Assembly (NCBI GenBank): GCA_933210815.1
Contig: OW119922.1
Span: 80,453,231 to 80,517,230, forward strand
Direction: 5' to 3'
DNA length: 64,000 nt
From: Meta bourneti
Taxonomy: Eukaryota > Arthropoda > Arachnida > Araneae > Tetragnathidae
Both the position numbers and the translations under genes were made by a program. Numbering within the stretch: the stretch's first letter is position 1; each line of letters begins with the position of its first letter. The notes under the pieces are model-generated. The model had not been told where the DNA came from, did no database searches, and saw only the letters and a list, made by a program, of their open reading frames with translations. Positions 1-10,950 of the stretch are shown piece by piece.

Positions 1-267
1 GTAGCCATTTTTTAATTTAAAAGCATTTTGAAAATAATCAATCGTCCGTTTCCGCCTTCCAATGCATCAGATTCATACGTGAGAGCTCCGAATTTGTGTA
101 GCAATGAATCCATTTAAAAATTCTAGTGAAGAATGACGACTTAAGCCACAGAAACGAAGTTAGCGACTAACCCAAACGCCCTCTACCATCTAAACTTGGC
201 ATTTAAGGACATACATTCTTTGACAAAAAAATGTTAATTTTGAGCCCCTATACCACTCTATAATTTG

Positions 268-298
268 GCCATATATTTTCGAAACACCCTGTAAAGCA
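268..298. repeat. Possible terminal inverted repeat of a DNA transposon
   Basis: The sequence ends in CGAAACACCCTGTA, whose reverse complement starts TACAGGGTGTTTCG. Ends of this shape, abutting a TA dinucleotide, are common on Tc1/mariner-type non-autonomous elements of arthropods. No partner end was found in the window, so this may be a solo end or an element running off the left edge. Confidence 0.25.
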
Positions 299-2182
299 AT
301 GTAACCTATCTCCAACATGAGGTACATTTTGGTACAGATGGACTGTCTTTCACACATCTTGCTAAACTAGCTTCAACAAAGATTATGTGATCATTTGCAG
401 TCGTACATCACACAAACCTTTACAGACGTCCCTCCAAAACGGCATTCATGACTGAATCCTCACCCAAAATGCACAGCCATGCAAGTCAAATCCGAAATGT
501 AGCATGACTACTCATCCCAAGAATTTCAGCGAAACGATTGTTATTTCATTCGATTTGAGATATGTGATGTGTGACACACCGGGTTCAGGGTTGAGAGCCA
601 TTCCCTGCAGGCCCTTCCCTGTTACTACAGGACATTCCTATCCTGCCTGTCTTGTTAGTACAGACGCTTTTTTTCACGAGCAAAAAAGCCGTCGTCTTTC
701 GACGGGGGCGCGTAAAAAAAGTTGAACTGTAAAAAGGAAAAAAGAACCCCATTTGAGTAAGCTTATTCTCGAAATAAAGGGACTAGCCTCCTTCCAGAAA
801 AAACAGCTCAGTCGGATGATTTGGATGCATGTTAAAGTTCCCGTCACGTATTGACGTGCAAGAGCCAGTTATGTTACCTTTCAGTCTGCCGTCGTGATTG
901 GGCAAAGAAAAGAAACAGACTATGGCATAAGAGAGGCGTTAGAGGTCTTAAAGCGTCGGATTTTTCGCCTCTCCAATGTAAATACTCGTACTTGAATCAA
1001 AACGCCGAAAAGCACCGTAAAGAAACTTAATCCCAACGAAGAAGCCTTATAGAAGCGACTCACGTCTTGTTTACTACTAATGGTTAGGTTTAGAGAAATG
1101 AAATTACGTGAAATGTTCCGTGAAGTGTTATTTCGAACAAAGAGATAAAAATGTCTTCCTTTTTTGTGCTGCGGACTTTTCTTGGGGATCGCAGTTGCAC
1201 GTGTGGTTCTTGGCAAGAAGACAGAGAATGGGAAAATCGGTTTTGAATTGCGGAGGACTTTTCCTTTTCACCTCATTTCGTGCGAGATATGATTACGGTT
1301 CGCTTGTAGGATGAATGCGAAATGGTAGTAAACAATTTGTGGAAGCGTGAAATTTGTGACGAGGAAGATCGAGAGAGTGAAAGGGATTTCGTAGTGGGGA
1401 TAACTTGAGATGACTTTGACAAATTCGGGAAAGTTTTGTATGTTTGTTGTCGTAAGTTTCCGAGATTACTTTGGTCTTCAGTCCCATAAGTCCAACTGAG
1501 GAGACTGCACAAAAATATGCTATACCGGGTGATTCAGAATAAAAGTTACGGGGGTTTTCTTTTCAAATGTAGTTCGGAATATAACATACTTTTAATTTGA
1601 AATACTTTCAAAAGAAGTAAATATTAGATATAGACATAGTGTAGGAAGTATAGGCGTAATAATACATTTTAGCTTTACGCGATTGCTACGAATAAGCATA
1701 TTTTCCAAAATTATTAATTCCTATTTATATCAATTATCATCTATAATAACTTAATTGGACGCTTATTTTCAAAACATATTAAACAAAGTCTAGAGCTTTA
1801 AATTTGCCAGATGCAAGAAGCCCATTACTTGCTATGCATATAAATATTGAAATAAAATAAAACTTCGAACAAGGTGTAATTTTGAATCAAATTAATTTTT
1901 CATGTATTTCACTCACAAAATTATGTCCCTCAAAAAATATATAAATGAAAACCTAAAATGAAACTGTCAGATATTTTCAAAATATAAACACATGTTAGTG
2001 AAATAAACGATTCAGTTAGGGCTACGAAATATAACACCATGCCCTTGAAAACATTGAAATTAGCTCGAAATAAAAATGTGTGTGGTGCATACTACCATTT
2101 CAAATCTTATAAAGGTGTCATATTTAGTTTTTCTAAATGTTAGCAAAACTTATCTAAAATACATCCCACTCAGTGACAAAAT

Positions 2183-2203
2183 CCCCCCCCCCCAAAAAAA
2201 AAA
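2183..2203. repeat. Homopolymer junction C11-A10
   Basis: Eleven C residues are followed directly by ten A residues. A reverse-complement-like junction (T13 then G10) occurs at 58993-59015. Confidence 0.9.
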
Positions 2204-2834
2204 TTCCGAAGCACCGTCATCCAACTCATGACATGGAGTCTAAAGGTTCATTTATACTAGAACGGCTGTCCGAATCTGCTCTCCATATTCGTATATGAAC
2301 TAAAGGATGAAAATAATGGGAGTGATAAAACCTGTCAATCTTTCCCTTTCTCGTTTCTCATTGGTTTGACGAAACCTGATGCGATTATCTCATTTGGATC
2401 GACGCAAAACTGTAAATAAGCCTTTTCAGAAAGCTTGCATCGAGTCCTTTATCAACTGTAATTGATGGTATTGTGAAAAGAAATCAAGAACAAAAAATAA
2501 GTCAGCCCATTTAGAGACAAAAAATTGTCCTTTTTTCTAGGTTGTCCCATCTCCTTGAAATGGGGTTAAAGCTACATAAATACTCGAAGCATATTAGGCC
2601 TGAGAATCTTTAAATACTCTTTCATTTAATATTTTGCTGCCTAGAACTATTTTTCAGTGAGGAAAATTCATTGGAATTAGCTACAAATTATCACTTGGAG
2701 ACGAAACTTCTCCTATAATGCATTTTCATCACATTTTTGGCATTATGTCCTTTCAAGTTTTAAATTCTCACATTAAATTCAAAGAACATCATTTTGTAAC
2801 CCAAGTACTACAAAAACAAGGGTACCACCACCCC

Positions 2835-3054
2835 TTAACCCTCCAAGCGGTTTCGACGAGGTATCTCATTCATCAAGATCCCAATTTTGCTAATGACAAG
2901 ATACCTTGTCTAGAAAAAATTGTCCAATTGCTCCAAGTAAGTAAAACAAATAGTCCCTTGCCCAGAACTGGTGACAATTGGAATAGATTTTTACATCAGA
3001 TACTGGCCACTATAGCTTAATTTTCGACGCGAAACTGTCACCAGAAGGGTTTAA
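2835..3054 (+). mobile_element. Family A TTAA MITE, copy 1 (chimeric)
   Basis: TTAA is present at both edges. The left end reads CCCTCCAAGCGGTTTCGACG and the right end is its inverted partner (CACCAGAAGGGTTTAA). The left half carries the GATATC-type palindromic modules typical of the family. The right half (about 2951-3047) is the reverse complement of the 5' part of the A2 subfamily seen at 13751. Inferred to be a piggyBac-type non-autonomous element. The 100-codon ORF across it is incidental. Confidence 0.75.
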
Positions 3055-3704
3055 ATCTAAAAAAAATTATTTTTTAATGTGCAGAATACATTCACACGTA
3101 AGAGTTTTTAAAATAATTTTAGTAAAGATGCATTATAGAGGAAGTTCAATTCTGAGAGTGATTTATCACACTTGCTCCTCTTGCGAGTTTTTAATTTTTA
3201 TTGGCGAAGTGCTGGTATGACATCATATTCAAGTCATCGATCTTCTAACGAATGAAGCTTCATGTTATTTCTTCCTATTGCTTGGTTTAAAGATTTTTCA
3301 CGTGGTACTGGGTGAAAACATGAATCCTAATATGGGACAAATTATTGATTGTTTAAAGTGATTATCCAGCGATATCAAAAGCACTAGTCTGCGCTTCGAT
3401 AGTCAATTGTCCCATGAGTCGTAAGCTCATGTGATTTAATCTTCAAAGATTTTACAACAGCGAATCCACCCACATGCTATGTCTATTTCATTAGAAGGTC
3501 GATAATTCAAGCAAAGTGACGTCACTTTCAGAATACGTACAGGAAACACGTTCCGTCGCAGATACTTTACTGTCACCTACATTTAGTTTGACAGAAAAAG
3601 TCCCTCAGCTCTCAGTGCGGTAACTCCTTGAATTGGCTACAAAATTTTACTTACCATACAATGTATAATCAGCATTGTGCCCTTCAAATGGTTAAACACT
3701 CACC
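3055..3704. other. Intervening sequence, no feature recognised
   Basis: AT-rich, non-repetitive sequence between two family A copies. I see no ORF of interest and no RNA gene. Confidence 0.5.
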
Positions 3705-3865
3705 TTAACCTTCCAAGTGGTTTCGACGACGTGTCTTGTCCATCAGGATCTCACATATTTGACTAATGACGATAGCTCGTCTATTAAGATCTGACCAATT
3801 TTGCTCATGACGAGATGTTTCGTCATAAAAATATTGCCAATCTTTTTATGATGACTAGCTAGGCT
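3705..3865 (+). mobile_element. Family A MITE, copy 2 (3' eroded)
   Basis: Starts with TTAACCTTCCAAGTGGTTTC, followed by degenerate palindromic modules around 3730-3820 and the TTTTTATGATGAC spacer. The right inverted repeat is decayed; a weak CCAGGATTAA remains near 3878-3887. Confidence 0.7.
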
Positions 3866-4064
3866 TTGGTGATGATCCAGGATTAAAATCAATCTGTGCT
3901 CGGATTTGTGTCACAGAAGGTATTTATTGCAATGATTTTACAATAAAGCTGGATGTGAGTAACGTCTTTCTTAAACTCTCTTGAAAAGTCCTCAACGTTT
4001 TTCTCTGTTTTGCAGCACTTTCCCACCTTTGGAAAAAGTGCGCACACTCGAGCTCGAAGTTTAT

Positions 4065-4315
4065 TTAACCCTCCAATAGTTTTGACAAGATATCTCGTCC
4101 ATTAAGATCTGACAAATTCGGCTAATGACGAGATATCTCGTCCATCAAGACCTAATCAATTTTGATCATGATGAGATAGCTCGTCATAAGCAATGACGAC
4201 GAGATTGAAATCTGGTTAGTTTTCTTTCAATGATGAGACATCGCGTCCATCAAGATCTGTCCAGTTTCCTTTTAATGGCGAGGTACCTCATCAAGACAAC
4301 CACCAGGCGGGTTAA
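4065..4315 (+). mobile_element. Family A MITE, copy 3 (near full length)
   Basis: Bounded by TTAA at 4065-4068 and 4312-4315. The left end is CCCTCCAATAGTTTTGAC and the right end is AACCACCAGGCGGG. About four modules lie inside, each with an AGATATCTCG-like core followed by TCCATCAAGATCTG and a TTTTGCTAATGACG-like spacer. This is one of the most complete dispersed copies, at about 250 bp. It contains no transposase ORF. Confidence 0.85.
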
Positions 4316-4429
4316 ATCCAAAGAACGCCATCAAAGTTCATCTACACTCACAATTCAAAGCACAAAAGTTACACTTTTTAACGTCCACGACGTATTCCAT
4401 CAATCCTCACATCCCTAAATCAGGCGGCG

Positions 4430-4880
4430 CCGCTAGCTGCCTGCATTTTGATCGTTACAGCAGAACTCGTTACTGAGGGGAGGGCTCTGTTATAATAATA
4501 CGAGTCGTGCTCCTAACGAGAGGAGGGTACTTACACAAGCCACATAATATATAATGGGTCAGATTCGCCTCTACTGCCAGACGAATATCTGCGTTAACGA
4601 TCTGGACCTCCGTGTCTTCGGCCAATCAGTGACCTATCAGATCACTAATGGCATTCCGTCAAACTCGCGTGACCTGTGATGAGGGTGGGTTTTAATTTGT
4701 TTAATCCACATGGGCGATTGGAACGGTGTATCGGTTGTGATGCATGGCATGTCGACGACTGCGGACTTTGGTGTGGAGTTGCAGAGGTTTGTCGCTCTGC
4801 GTTCATTCTTTGATACGTGAAGGCTAATTGGACCGTGAAGTATTCGGGAGCTTCAAAGATAACACGTGAACTAACCATTA
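4430..4880. other. GC-richer unique island
   Basis: Non-repetitive and visibly richer in G+C than its neighbours. It contains a CCAATCA motif near 4623 and an ACACGTGA motif near 4861. The minus-strand 77-codon ORF over 4645-4878 has no recognisable domain. It may be a regulatory island or an unrecognised exon; nothing in the sequence settles which. Confidence 0.3.
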
Positions 4881-4944
4881 ATTCACATACATGTCAGTCA
4901 GACGCATATTTGAATATACTAGTTTATGGTTAGTATCTAAAATC

Positions 4945-5213
4945 ATCCAGGTTGCTGTACCGATGAGATATGTCTTCATTAACAAAACTGACTAGATCTT
5001 AGCGGACAAGATACCACTCGTCATTAGAAGAAGATCCATCATGTGTGAAGAGTTTTATAATTTTTTATACCAGATTTTTATCCTGAAGAGACCAGATTTT
5101 GGTCTCCTAATCATAAAAATTAGTAATTTCGGATGACGAGATATCACGTCATTAGCAAAATTGGTCAGATCTTAATAGACGAGATATCTTGTCGAAAGCA
5201 CTCGGAAAGTTAA
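4945..5213 (-). mobile_element. Family A MITE, copy 4
   Basis: The right edge reads CACTCGGAAAGTTAA, a decayed copy of the family terminus (ACTTGGAGGGTTAA), so the element is inverted. GACGAGATATCACGTC, TTGGTCAGATCTTAATAGAC and related modules identify it. The centre (about 5040-5120) is diverged. The left terminus is only faintly visible. Confidence 0.7.
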
Positions 5214-5289
5214 ATTGGTCACTATTATTTCAAACTTATGCATATTCAATTTTTAGAACTGAGTTGTGTCAGCTTTATAACCATGATAG

Positions 5290-5670
5290 ATGTTTGAGCA
5301 TTCATTGCATAACCTTTCAAGCTAATGTTTTCGTTCAAATCAATATCTACTTGTGGGAGTGACTACATTGATTTCATTGCACTACCTTTCAGGTGGATAT
5401 TGTTTTCTTTTTAACCGATATCCATTTGTAACACTAACTAAATTGATTTCATTGTATTATTTTTCAAGGAGATATATTGCTTTTTTTACCAATATCCATT
5501 TCTAGGAGTAATTATACAGATTTTCCATTGGGCTACCTTTCAAGTGGATATTGTTTGCCTTTTGACCGATATCTATTTGTGGGAGTAACTACATTGATAT
5601 CATTGCACTATCTTTCAAGTAGCTATTGTTTCCTCTTTGTCTGATATTCATTAGTTGGAGTTTGTTCGAT
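5290..5670. repeat. Degenerate ~75-bp tandem repeat, about five copies
   Basis: The block TTTCATTGCACTACCTTTCA recurs in diverged form near 5301, 5373, 5448, 5523 and 5599, a spacing of 72-76 bp. Each is followed by a GATATTG-like stretch and an ACCGATATCCATTTGT-like stretch. Copies differ by many substitutions, so this is an old array. No coding frame is conserved. Confidence 0.8.
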
Positions 5671-7063
5671 TACTCTTTGATGAAATATTAGAAAGTTCAC
5701 GTAATTAAATGTTCGGCTTTCAATCTTTACTAGATTCGGTTTTATCCAGCTAACACCATGTACAGCATGCACCTTGTTTTGAAATTCATGTTTCAGTTTT
5801 GACCTAAAACATGTGACAGGTCTTATATATTAGGAACTGCATTAAATTATTTAAAAGTTGCGCAATGCTCCCAGACATTTAAAGAATATATATTATTGCT
5901 TGAATATGGAACATTAAAATGTATTTGATCGATCTAACGCTAAAATATAGCATATTATTTTTTTAAAAAACTCCCTTTATGGTGGTAAGCGAACTCACTT
6001 TTTTGCAGCTATATATCTGGTAGCTTTTCGTAGATAGTGAACAATACAAATGTCACGGCCCCTTTTGGTGAATTTTTTTCACCTTCTGAGAATTATTCAC
6101 GAATGTACTCCTTCATGTTTCCTGACAGACGACTCGGAGGATTTGCCAAAAGTGCAATTTTGATGGTTTTGGATGCACAAGATGGTCTGAATTCTTCATT
6201 CGTGGAAAGCGAAGCTTTCTTCTCAGTTATTTCTACCACTTATCTTGCCCTACAATAATTTCGCCATTATGTGAACCTGCAGCTGTTAAAATTTGGAAGC
6301 AAGCATCTTAATATAAAATATAGGTGTGGGAACTTCTTCAATTTTATTATTATATATTGAAGAACATCTTTTGAACATCTTGAACACATCTTTTAAAATG
6401 TCTTAATTTTAACAGCATTGACTCATAGTAGTGACATTTTTACATAATTTAAAAACAATATGAGTCAACAATTCCTCTCAGATAATGTCCTCTTTGTAAA
6501 TTACGAAATATATAATGGCTAAAGACAAAGGCAACGAATGAAAAGTGAAAAATATCAGAATTTGCTATTTGATTCATGGGATCAGACTTATTCAGCAATG
6601 TGCTTTACACGGACATTAGAATATTGTTGAGAACGGGTTGAAGATGGCATGGGTATTTACTTACGCTTTTTAAGCAAATGTACACTTATTTATCTCTTAT
6701 AATTCGGAAAATAGAGGAAATAAAGAGGAATACTAAAGTACCATCAGATCGTAAGAATAACATCTTCAATCATTAATATGCTTAGGTTTTATGGCTAGTT
6801 TTTAAGTATCAGATATGTCTCGCTAAGTTAAGGCCGGATGACTTACTGGGAGAGATGGCGCAATAGCTATTACTAGGAGCCTTCACGAGCCCAATCTTCG
6901 AATTTATTTTTCTTTACATTTATTTACTCCAGAATATCACATTTTGAAAATTCTGCCAGTTCGCATTTAAGACACAATTCCAAAATCATTTGAAGAATTA
7001 ATTGTAAGTTTTAAAAATGTCTTTCTAATCTCTTTAAAACATGTATTTGATTTTACTATATCT
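5671..7063. other. AT-rich stretch, no gene recognised
   Basis: Mostly AT-rich. The 73-codon ORF at 6037-6258 has no recognisable motif and no convincing splice context. Nothing else supportable is seen. Confidence 0.45.
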
Positions 7064-7165
7064 TTCAACCTCCAAGTGGTTTCGACGAGATATCTCGTCC
7101 ACCAAGATCTGATCCGATTTATTAATGATGAGGTATCTCGTTAAGAAAACCATTAGGAGGTTTAA
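7064..7165 (+). mobile_element. Family A MITE, copy 5 (miniature, 102 bp)
   Basis: A very short copy keeping both termini (CAACCTCCAAGTGGTTTCG and AACCATTAGGAGGTTTAA) with about one and a half modules inside. The right edge has TTAA; the left is TTCA, one base off. It is probably an internal-deletion derivative and shows how little is needed between the ends. Confidence 0.8.
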
Positions 7166-8274
7166 GAGTCTTTATTTCAGTTTGTTTCTGTTAATAAATA
7201 GTTTGGCACCTTTAGAAGCAAGCTGTATCGATATCGACCATATTGCTATTTTTCTTATCAAATGTATGAGTTGCGTCGTCTTTCCTTGACATTTGAGAGA
7301 GATGGTGCACCTATTGTCTGGGTAGGATGGCGCGCTAATGTTTGTCTCATTTTTTATATGAAGACGTATTAGACAATTTATATTGTCATTCGATTGCTCA
7401 AAAATAATGATTTTTGCGATCTACGTATTTTGTTAGACTTCTGTAAACATTTTGAACTTACTAAGTAATTCCTACTTTATGCAAAGTCAACATGATCATG
7501 TCACCATATTATTCTCGGAGATATTCCGAATTACCTAGGGCTACATGGCACTATAAAACTTTAAAAGCAAGCGGCTTCTCGTATAAATTCTGGAAAAATA
7601 GGCTCCGTGAAGCATAGTGTAAGTATGGACAATGCTTCGGTTCGATGGTAATAACAATAATTACATGAAGGTATGGACATTTTATTAAGTGTTCATTGCG
7701 ACCAAGTGGTAAGAAAATTTAGTGCTCACTTTTTCTCTTGTCTCATAAATGAGGTTTAGTGGCGGGTTATGAGTGTGTAATCAAACTCATCTGCTTTCGT
7801 GTTTGTTATCAAGATGTCAGAGGAGAATGAAAAATGTATTGTTGATTCTGTAAAAAATCTACCAAAATATGATTTGGGCTAGATGAGAAGACAGTTAGGA
7901 AGATTAATCGAGTTTGCAGAAAGCTTGGCTATCAAACACCCATTTACCCCAGAAATATAATTGAAGATAATTGTAGTTATAATAATTCAGTATGAACCAA
8001 GAGCCCACAGAAATTAATATGCAGTGAACTCTAACAGACGCGCTCAATGTAGTTCAGCTAAAAAAGGAGCGACTATAATGAATATGTAAAATGTAAATTA
8101 TTACTCCAAGAACCTTGCACATCATAATTATAATTTATAATTATTGTCTGGAAAATGTAAGAAAAAGGACATTGAACTATATCTTTTTTAATGTAAATTC
8201 ATCATTTCATTCAAATTTGCATTATTTATTCATAGTATGAATTTTCAAAAGTGTGAGCCTTTGTACTTCAAGTC
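7166..8274. other. AT-rich stretch with one degenerate ORF
   Basis: Apart from the frameshifted ORF at 7814-7993, listed separately, I see no gene. The sequence is AT-rich and not obviously repetitive. Confidence 0.4.
7814..7993 (+). pseudogene. Degenerate short ORF with one frameshift, possible transposase remnant
   Basis: An ATG at 7814 opens 22 codons (MSEENEKCIVDSVKNLPKYD...) ending in TAG at 7880. Shifting by one base near 7879 gives about 38 further codons (LDEKTVRKINRVCRKLGYQT...), ending at a TGA near 7993. The joined fragment is rich in K, R and E, with a stretch that could be a small DNA-binding helix. That suggests a decayed transposase or host exon fragment. I do not recognise the family. 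Chance is a real alternative, since the total is only about 60 codons. Confidence 0.25.
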
Positions 8275-8492
8275 CTAACCCTCCTGGTGGTTCTCTTGAT
8301 GAGGTTTCTCGTCCTTAGTAAAACTGACCAGATTTTGATGAACGATATATCTCGTCATTAGAAATAAACTGTCCAGATCTTAACTCATAATCATAAAAAA
8401 TGTCGGCAAAATCTTGACGACGAGATATTTCGTCTTTAGCAAAATTGGTCAGGACTTGATGGACATCTCGTCAAAACCACTTGGAGGGTTAG
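8275..8492 (-). mobile_element. Family A MITE, copy 6
   Basis: Left end CTAACCCTCCTGGTGGTT and right end AAAACCACTTGGAGGGTTAG are inverted partners. The flanking tetramers are CTAA and TTAG, each one base from TTAA. Inner modules (ACGAGATATTTCGT, AAAATTGGTCAGGACTTGAT) are in the reverse orientation. Confidence 0.85.
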
Positions 8493-8701
8493 TATAAGAT
8501 AGCCGGACTGAGTCTTTTGAAGAAGTTTTTTGAATTATTATTCTAATTTTTAACAAACATCGCTTACATATTTGGATAGTAAAATAATGAACTTTTCAAT
8601 TGGAAAGAAAGTGTTTGCGGATATTTAGTTTCCCGAGTTCACAAGGACCGATTTTAATGAAGGTGTTCTCTCTCCTTCACTTACCTATATGAGTTTTCTT
8701 T

Positions 8702-8760
8702 GGTAGGTAGGTATTTAATTAACGTTGTATTGGAGCAACACAACGGGCTATTGGAGACAG
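8702..8760 (-). repeat. SINE B fragment (3' tail only)
   Basis: The inverted tail of the tRNA-derived SINE: GGTAGGTAGGTATTTAATTA, then ACGTTGTATTGGAGCAACAC and AACGGGCTATTGG. The tRNA-like head is missing. Confidence 0.7.
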
Positions 8761-8888
8761 GAGTTTTCTTTGGTGTAGACCTTTCAGAGTATAACTGACC
8801 ATATATTTCACTCATCTAAACAATTTATTCTGCTTTGATACTTAAGCATAAATTCGATATTTCATTAATTCCGTAATTTTCTTATTAC

Positions 8889-9112
8889 TTAAAGCTCCAA
8901 GTGGTGTTGACAAGGTATCTCGTTCATCGCGATCTGACCTATTTTGCTAATGACGAGATGTCTCGTCATTAATATTATTGTCGATGTTTCGATGGTGACG
9001 AGATCAAAACCTGGTCAGTTTTTTCTAATGACAAGATATCTTGTTCATCAAGATCTGGTCAGTTTGGTTAATGACGAGATACCTCGTCCAGACAACGACC
9101 TGCAGTGTGAAA
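8889..9112 (+). mobile_element. Family A MITE, copy 7
   Basis: Begins TTAAAGCTCCAAGTGGTGTT and ends near CAACGACCTGCAG, a decayed right end. It carries four modules. One at about 9031 has the palindrome CAAGATATCTTG, in which both CpG positions of CGAGATATCTCG are changed symmetrically. Confidence 0.8.
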
Positions 9113-9729
9113 TTCACTCTTATTCAATGACTGGAAAATTCACAAAAGCAAATATGGACCGTAAAATATTTGCACGTTTTAAACGTATTGGATGATAATT
9201 CTCAATTTCCGAGAAGAAATTAGGTATTCAATTATCTCCTTAATTTTCTTATTGTTTCAAGTAGTATATCTTTTCAATATGTTACAATTTTAGGGCTTAA
9301 CCCGTGTTATGCAAATATTAATCCTCCTCCATATATGTAGAAATTTATATCCCACCAACGAGTTTTTGGAAAATCTGACTTCAATGTATCATTGATCCTA
9401 ACAATATATATTACAAGCTACTTGATTTATGATACAGTTAACATAAAGGGCACGGGATATATGAATATAAAGTATGTAAAATAAAGTTCTGTAAGTTAAT
9501 ATCAGTCTACAAAACATGCATTCGGTATATACTCGTAAAGTTGAAAGCGACATTTTGATATACGGCCGAATTTGAAGTGATGGAGAAATTTCATTTTCAA
9601 ATATAAACAAAGCAATTCATCATATTCATACATTGAACAGACAAAATATATTAATCTAACATCTTATATGAAAACGCTGTAACATGAAATACTATAACTT
9701 ATGATTATATATTTCAGAATTCTATATAT

Positions 9730-9767
<38 letters not shown>

Positions 9768-10760
9768 CGACACCAAAGAAAAAATTAAAAATAACAAAAC
9801 GTAATAATACAAAACGAAAGTAACATACCAGTTATTGAATAACATTTAGAATCACAAGGAAAAAAAGAAGAAAATAGGGCACTGGCTACTAGGAAAATTG
9901 TAAGAAACAAAAAAGTACGAAACGAATAAAAATAGAAAGTTAGAGCCAACTTAGTTTTTCAATTGGAGTAAAACGGGAGGCACTTCAAAAAGAAATTTGT
10001 TGTAAAAGTTTTTTTCTGTACTCACGTGAGGCAGTGTCCAAAATGTACACCAGTTAATCCCGAAACTCAAAATTCGGAGACGGAAAGATAAAATGCAAAC
10101 ATGAGATTTTAAAGTAGCAAAATAACACGAAACGAAAGAATATAAAACTAAACTTTTCCAGCATTCACCAACTACAACACGGAGTCAAAATAATGCATTA
10201 AAACTGTTGCCAAAACCCAATAAAAAGAAACTGCTAACACTGCTATGCAAAACTAAAGTAAACAAAAATTCAAAACTAAAACAATAGAAGATAATCCTAT
10301 TATTGTTAAAGAAAGAGGAATATCAATTTTTATTCTAATTTATTTACCATTTTTATTTTGAATACTAAATATTATCAGGAAGATTGAAGAATGGATTATA
10401 TTCAGTTTGCATTACGATATACTATAAGTGAATGGTGGTAGTGACAGCCTCAGTAAGGAAAAGGAAAAATATAAGAACCAAATTTTATGTCTAAGTAGAT
10501 GAGAAGTATTTTAAATTTTAAGGAAATAGATATGTATCTCTAAAAATGAACCATTATTTTGAAGAATGGTCTTTAGTTTTTGAAGTCGTTTATTAAAAGT
10601 TTTTTTATTTCTGTAAAAATTTGCTTGAATCTGTAAATTGTATTGTAAATATTATTTGTGCATATGCCGATTGAAATATTAGATTCCAAGGAAACTAACT
10701 TCTTAATAAAAGTTTTATAAGTCTTTCTTTTGCTTTAAATATCAATTATTAAGTTAATTT
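9113..10760. other. Non-coding stretch with an AT microsatellite and an A-rich segment
   Basis: A TA dinucleotide tract lies at 9733-9763. From about 9765 to 10330 the plus strand is strongly A-biased over T, unlike its surroundings, and contains many AAAAC and GAAAC words. The cause is unknown; a decayed retroelement or transcribed region on the minus strand is possible. No gene is seen. Confidence 0.4.
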
Positions 10761-10950
10761 GTCGTGGCTTCAAATATCCTCACATTGGCGTTGTGTGGAA
10801 GCTTGGAGAGTCGGGTGCCAGTTCAAGTGTTGCCCCCGTTATATGACCTGGTTCAAAAGCACGAGGTGCTGTCCTCGGATCTTTCCCTTCAGAATTGATC
10901 CCGGACCGCCGTCAATAGCCAGTTGTGTTGCTCCAGTGCGAAGTTAATTG
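10761..10950 (+). repeat. SINE B, 5'-truncated
   Basis: Contains the body and tail of the tRNA-derived SINE: GTCGTGGCTTCAAATATCC, then GGAGAGTCGGGTGCCAG, CGAGGTGCTGTCCTCGG, GATCCCGGACCGCCGTCAAT and the GCGAAGTTAATT end. It has no head. Confidence 0.8.

Larger units (their letters stand above)
1..2834. other. Non-coding stretch, no recognised gene
   Basis: No convincing gene. The part from about 400 to 1500 is visibly richer in G+C than its surroundings and is not made of the repeat families found elsewhere in the window. Its ORFs are short, overlap on both strands and resemble nothing I recognise. The remainder to 2834 is ordinary AT-rich sequence. The 400-1500 island could be regulatory or an untranslated exon; that is inference only. 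Confidence 0.5.

Noticed and set aside
1522..1560. Possible transposon end (TATACCGGGTGATTCAGAAT)
   Set aside because: No matching partner end was found and the motif alone is too weak.
4001..4064. Possible exon after a good 3' splice acceptor (TTTTCTCTGTTTTGCAG)
   Set aside because: The frame stays open for only about 20 codons before the MITE, with no donor site and no recognisable protein.
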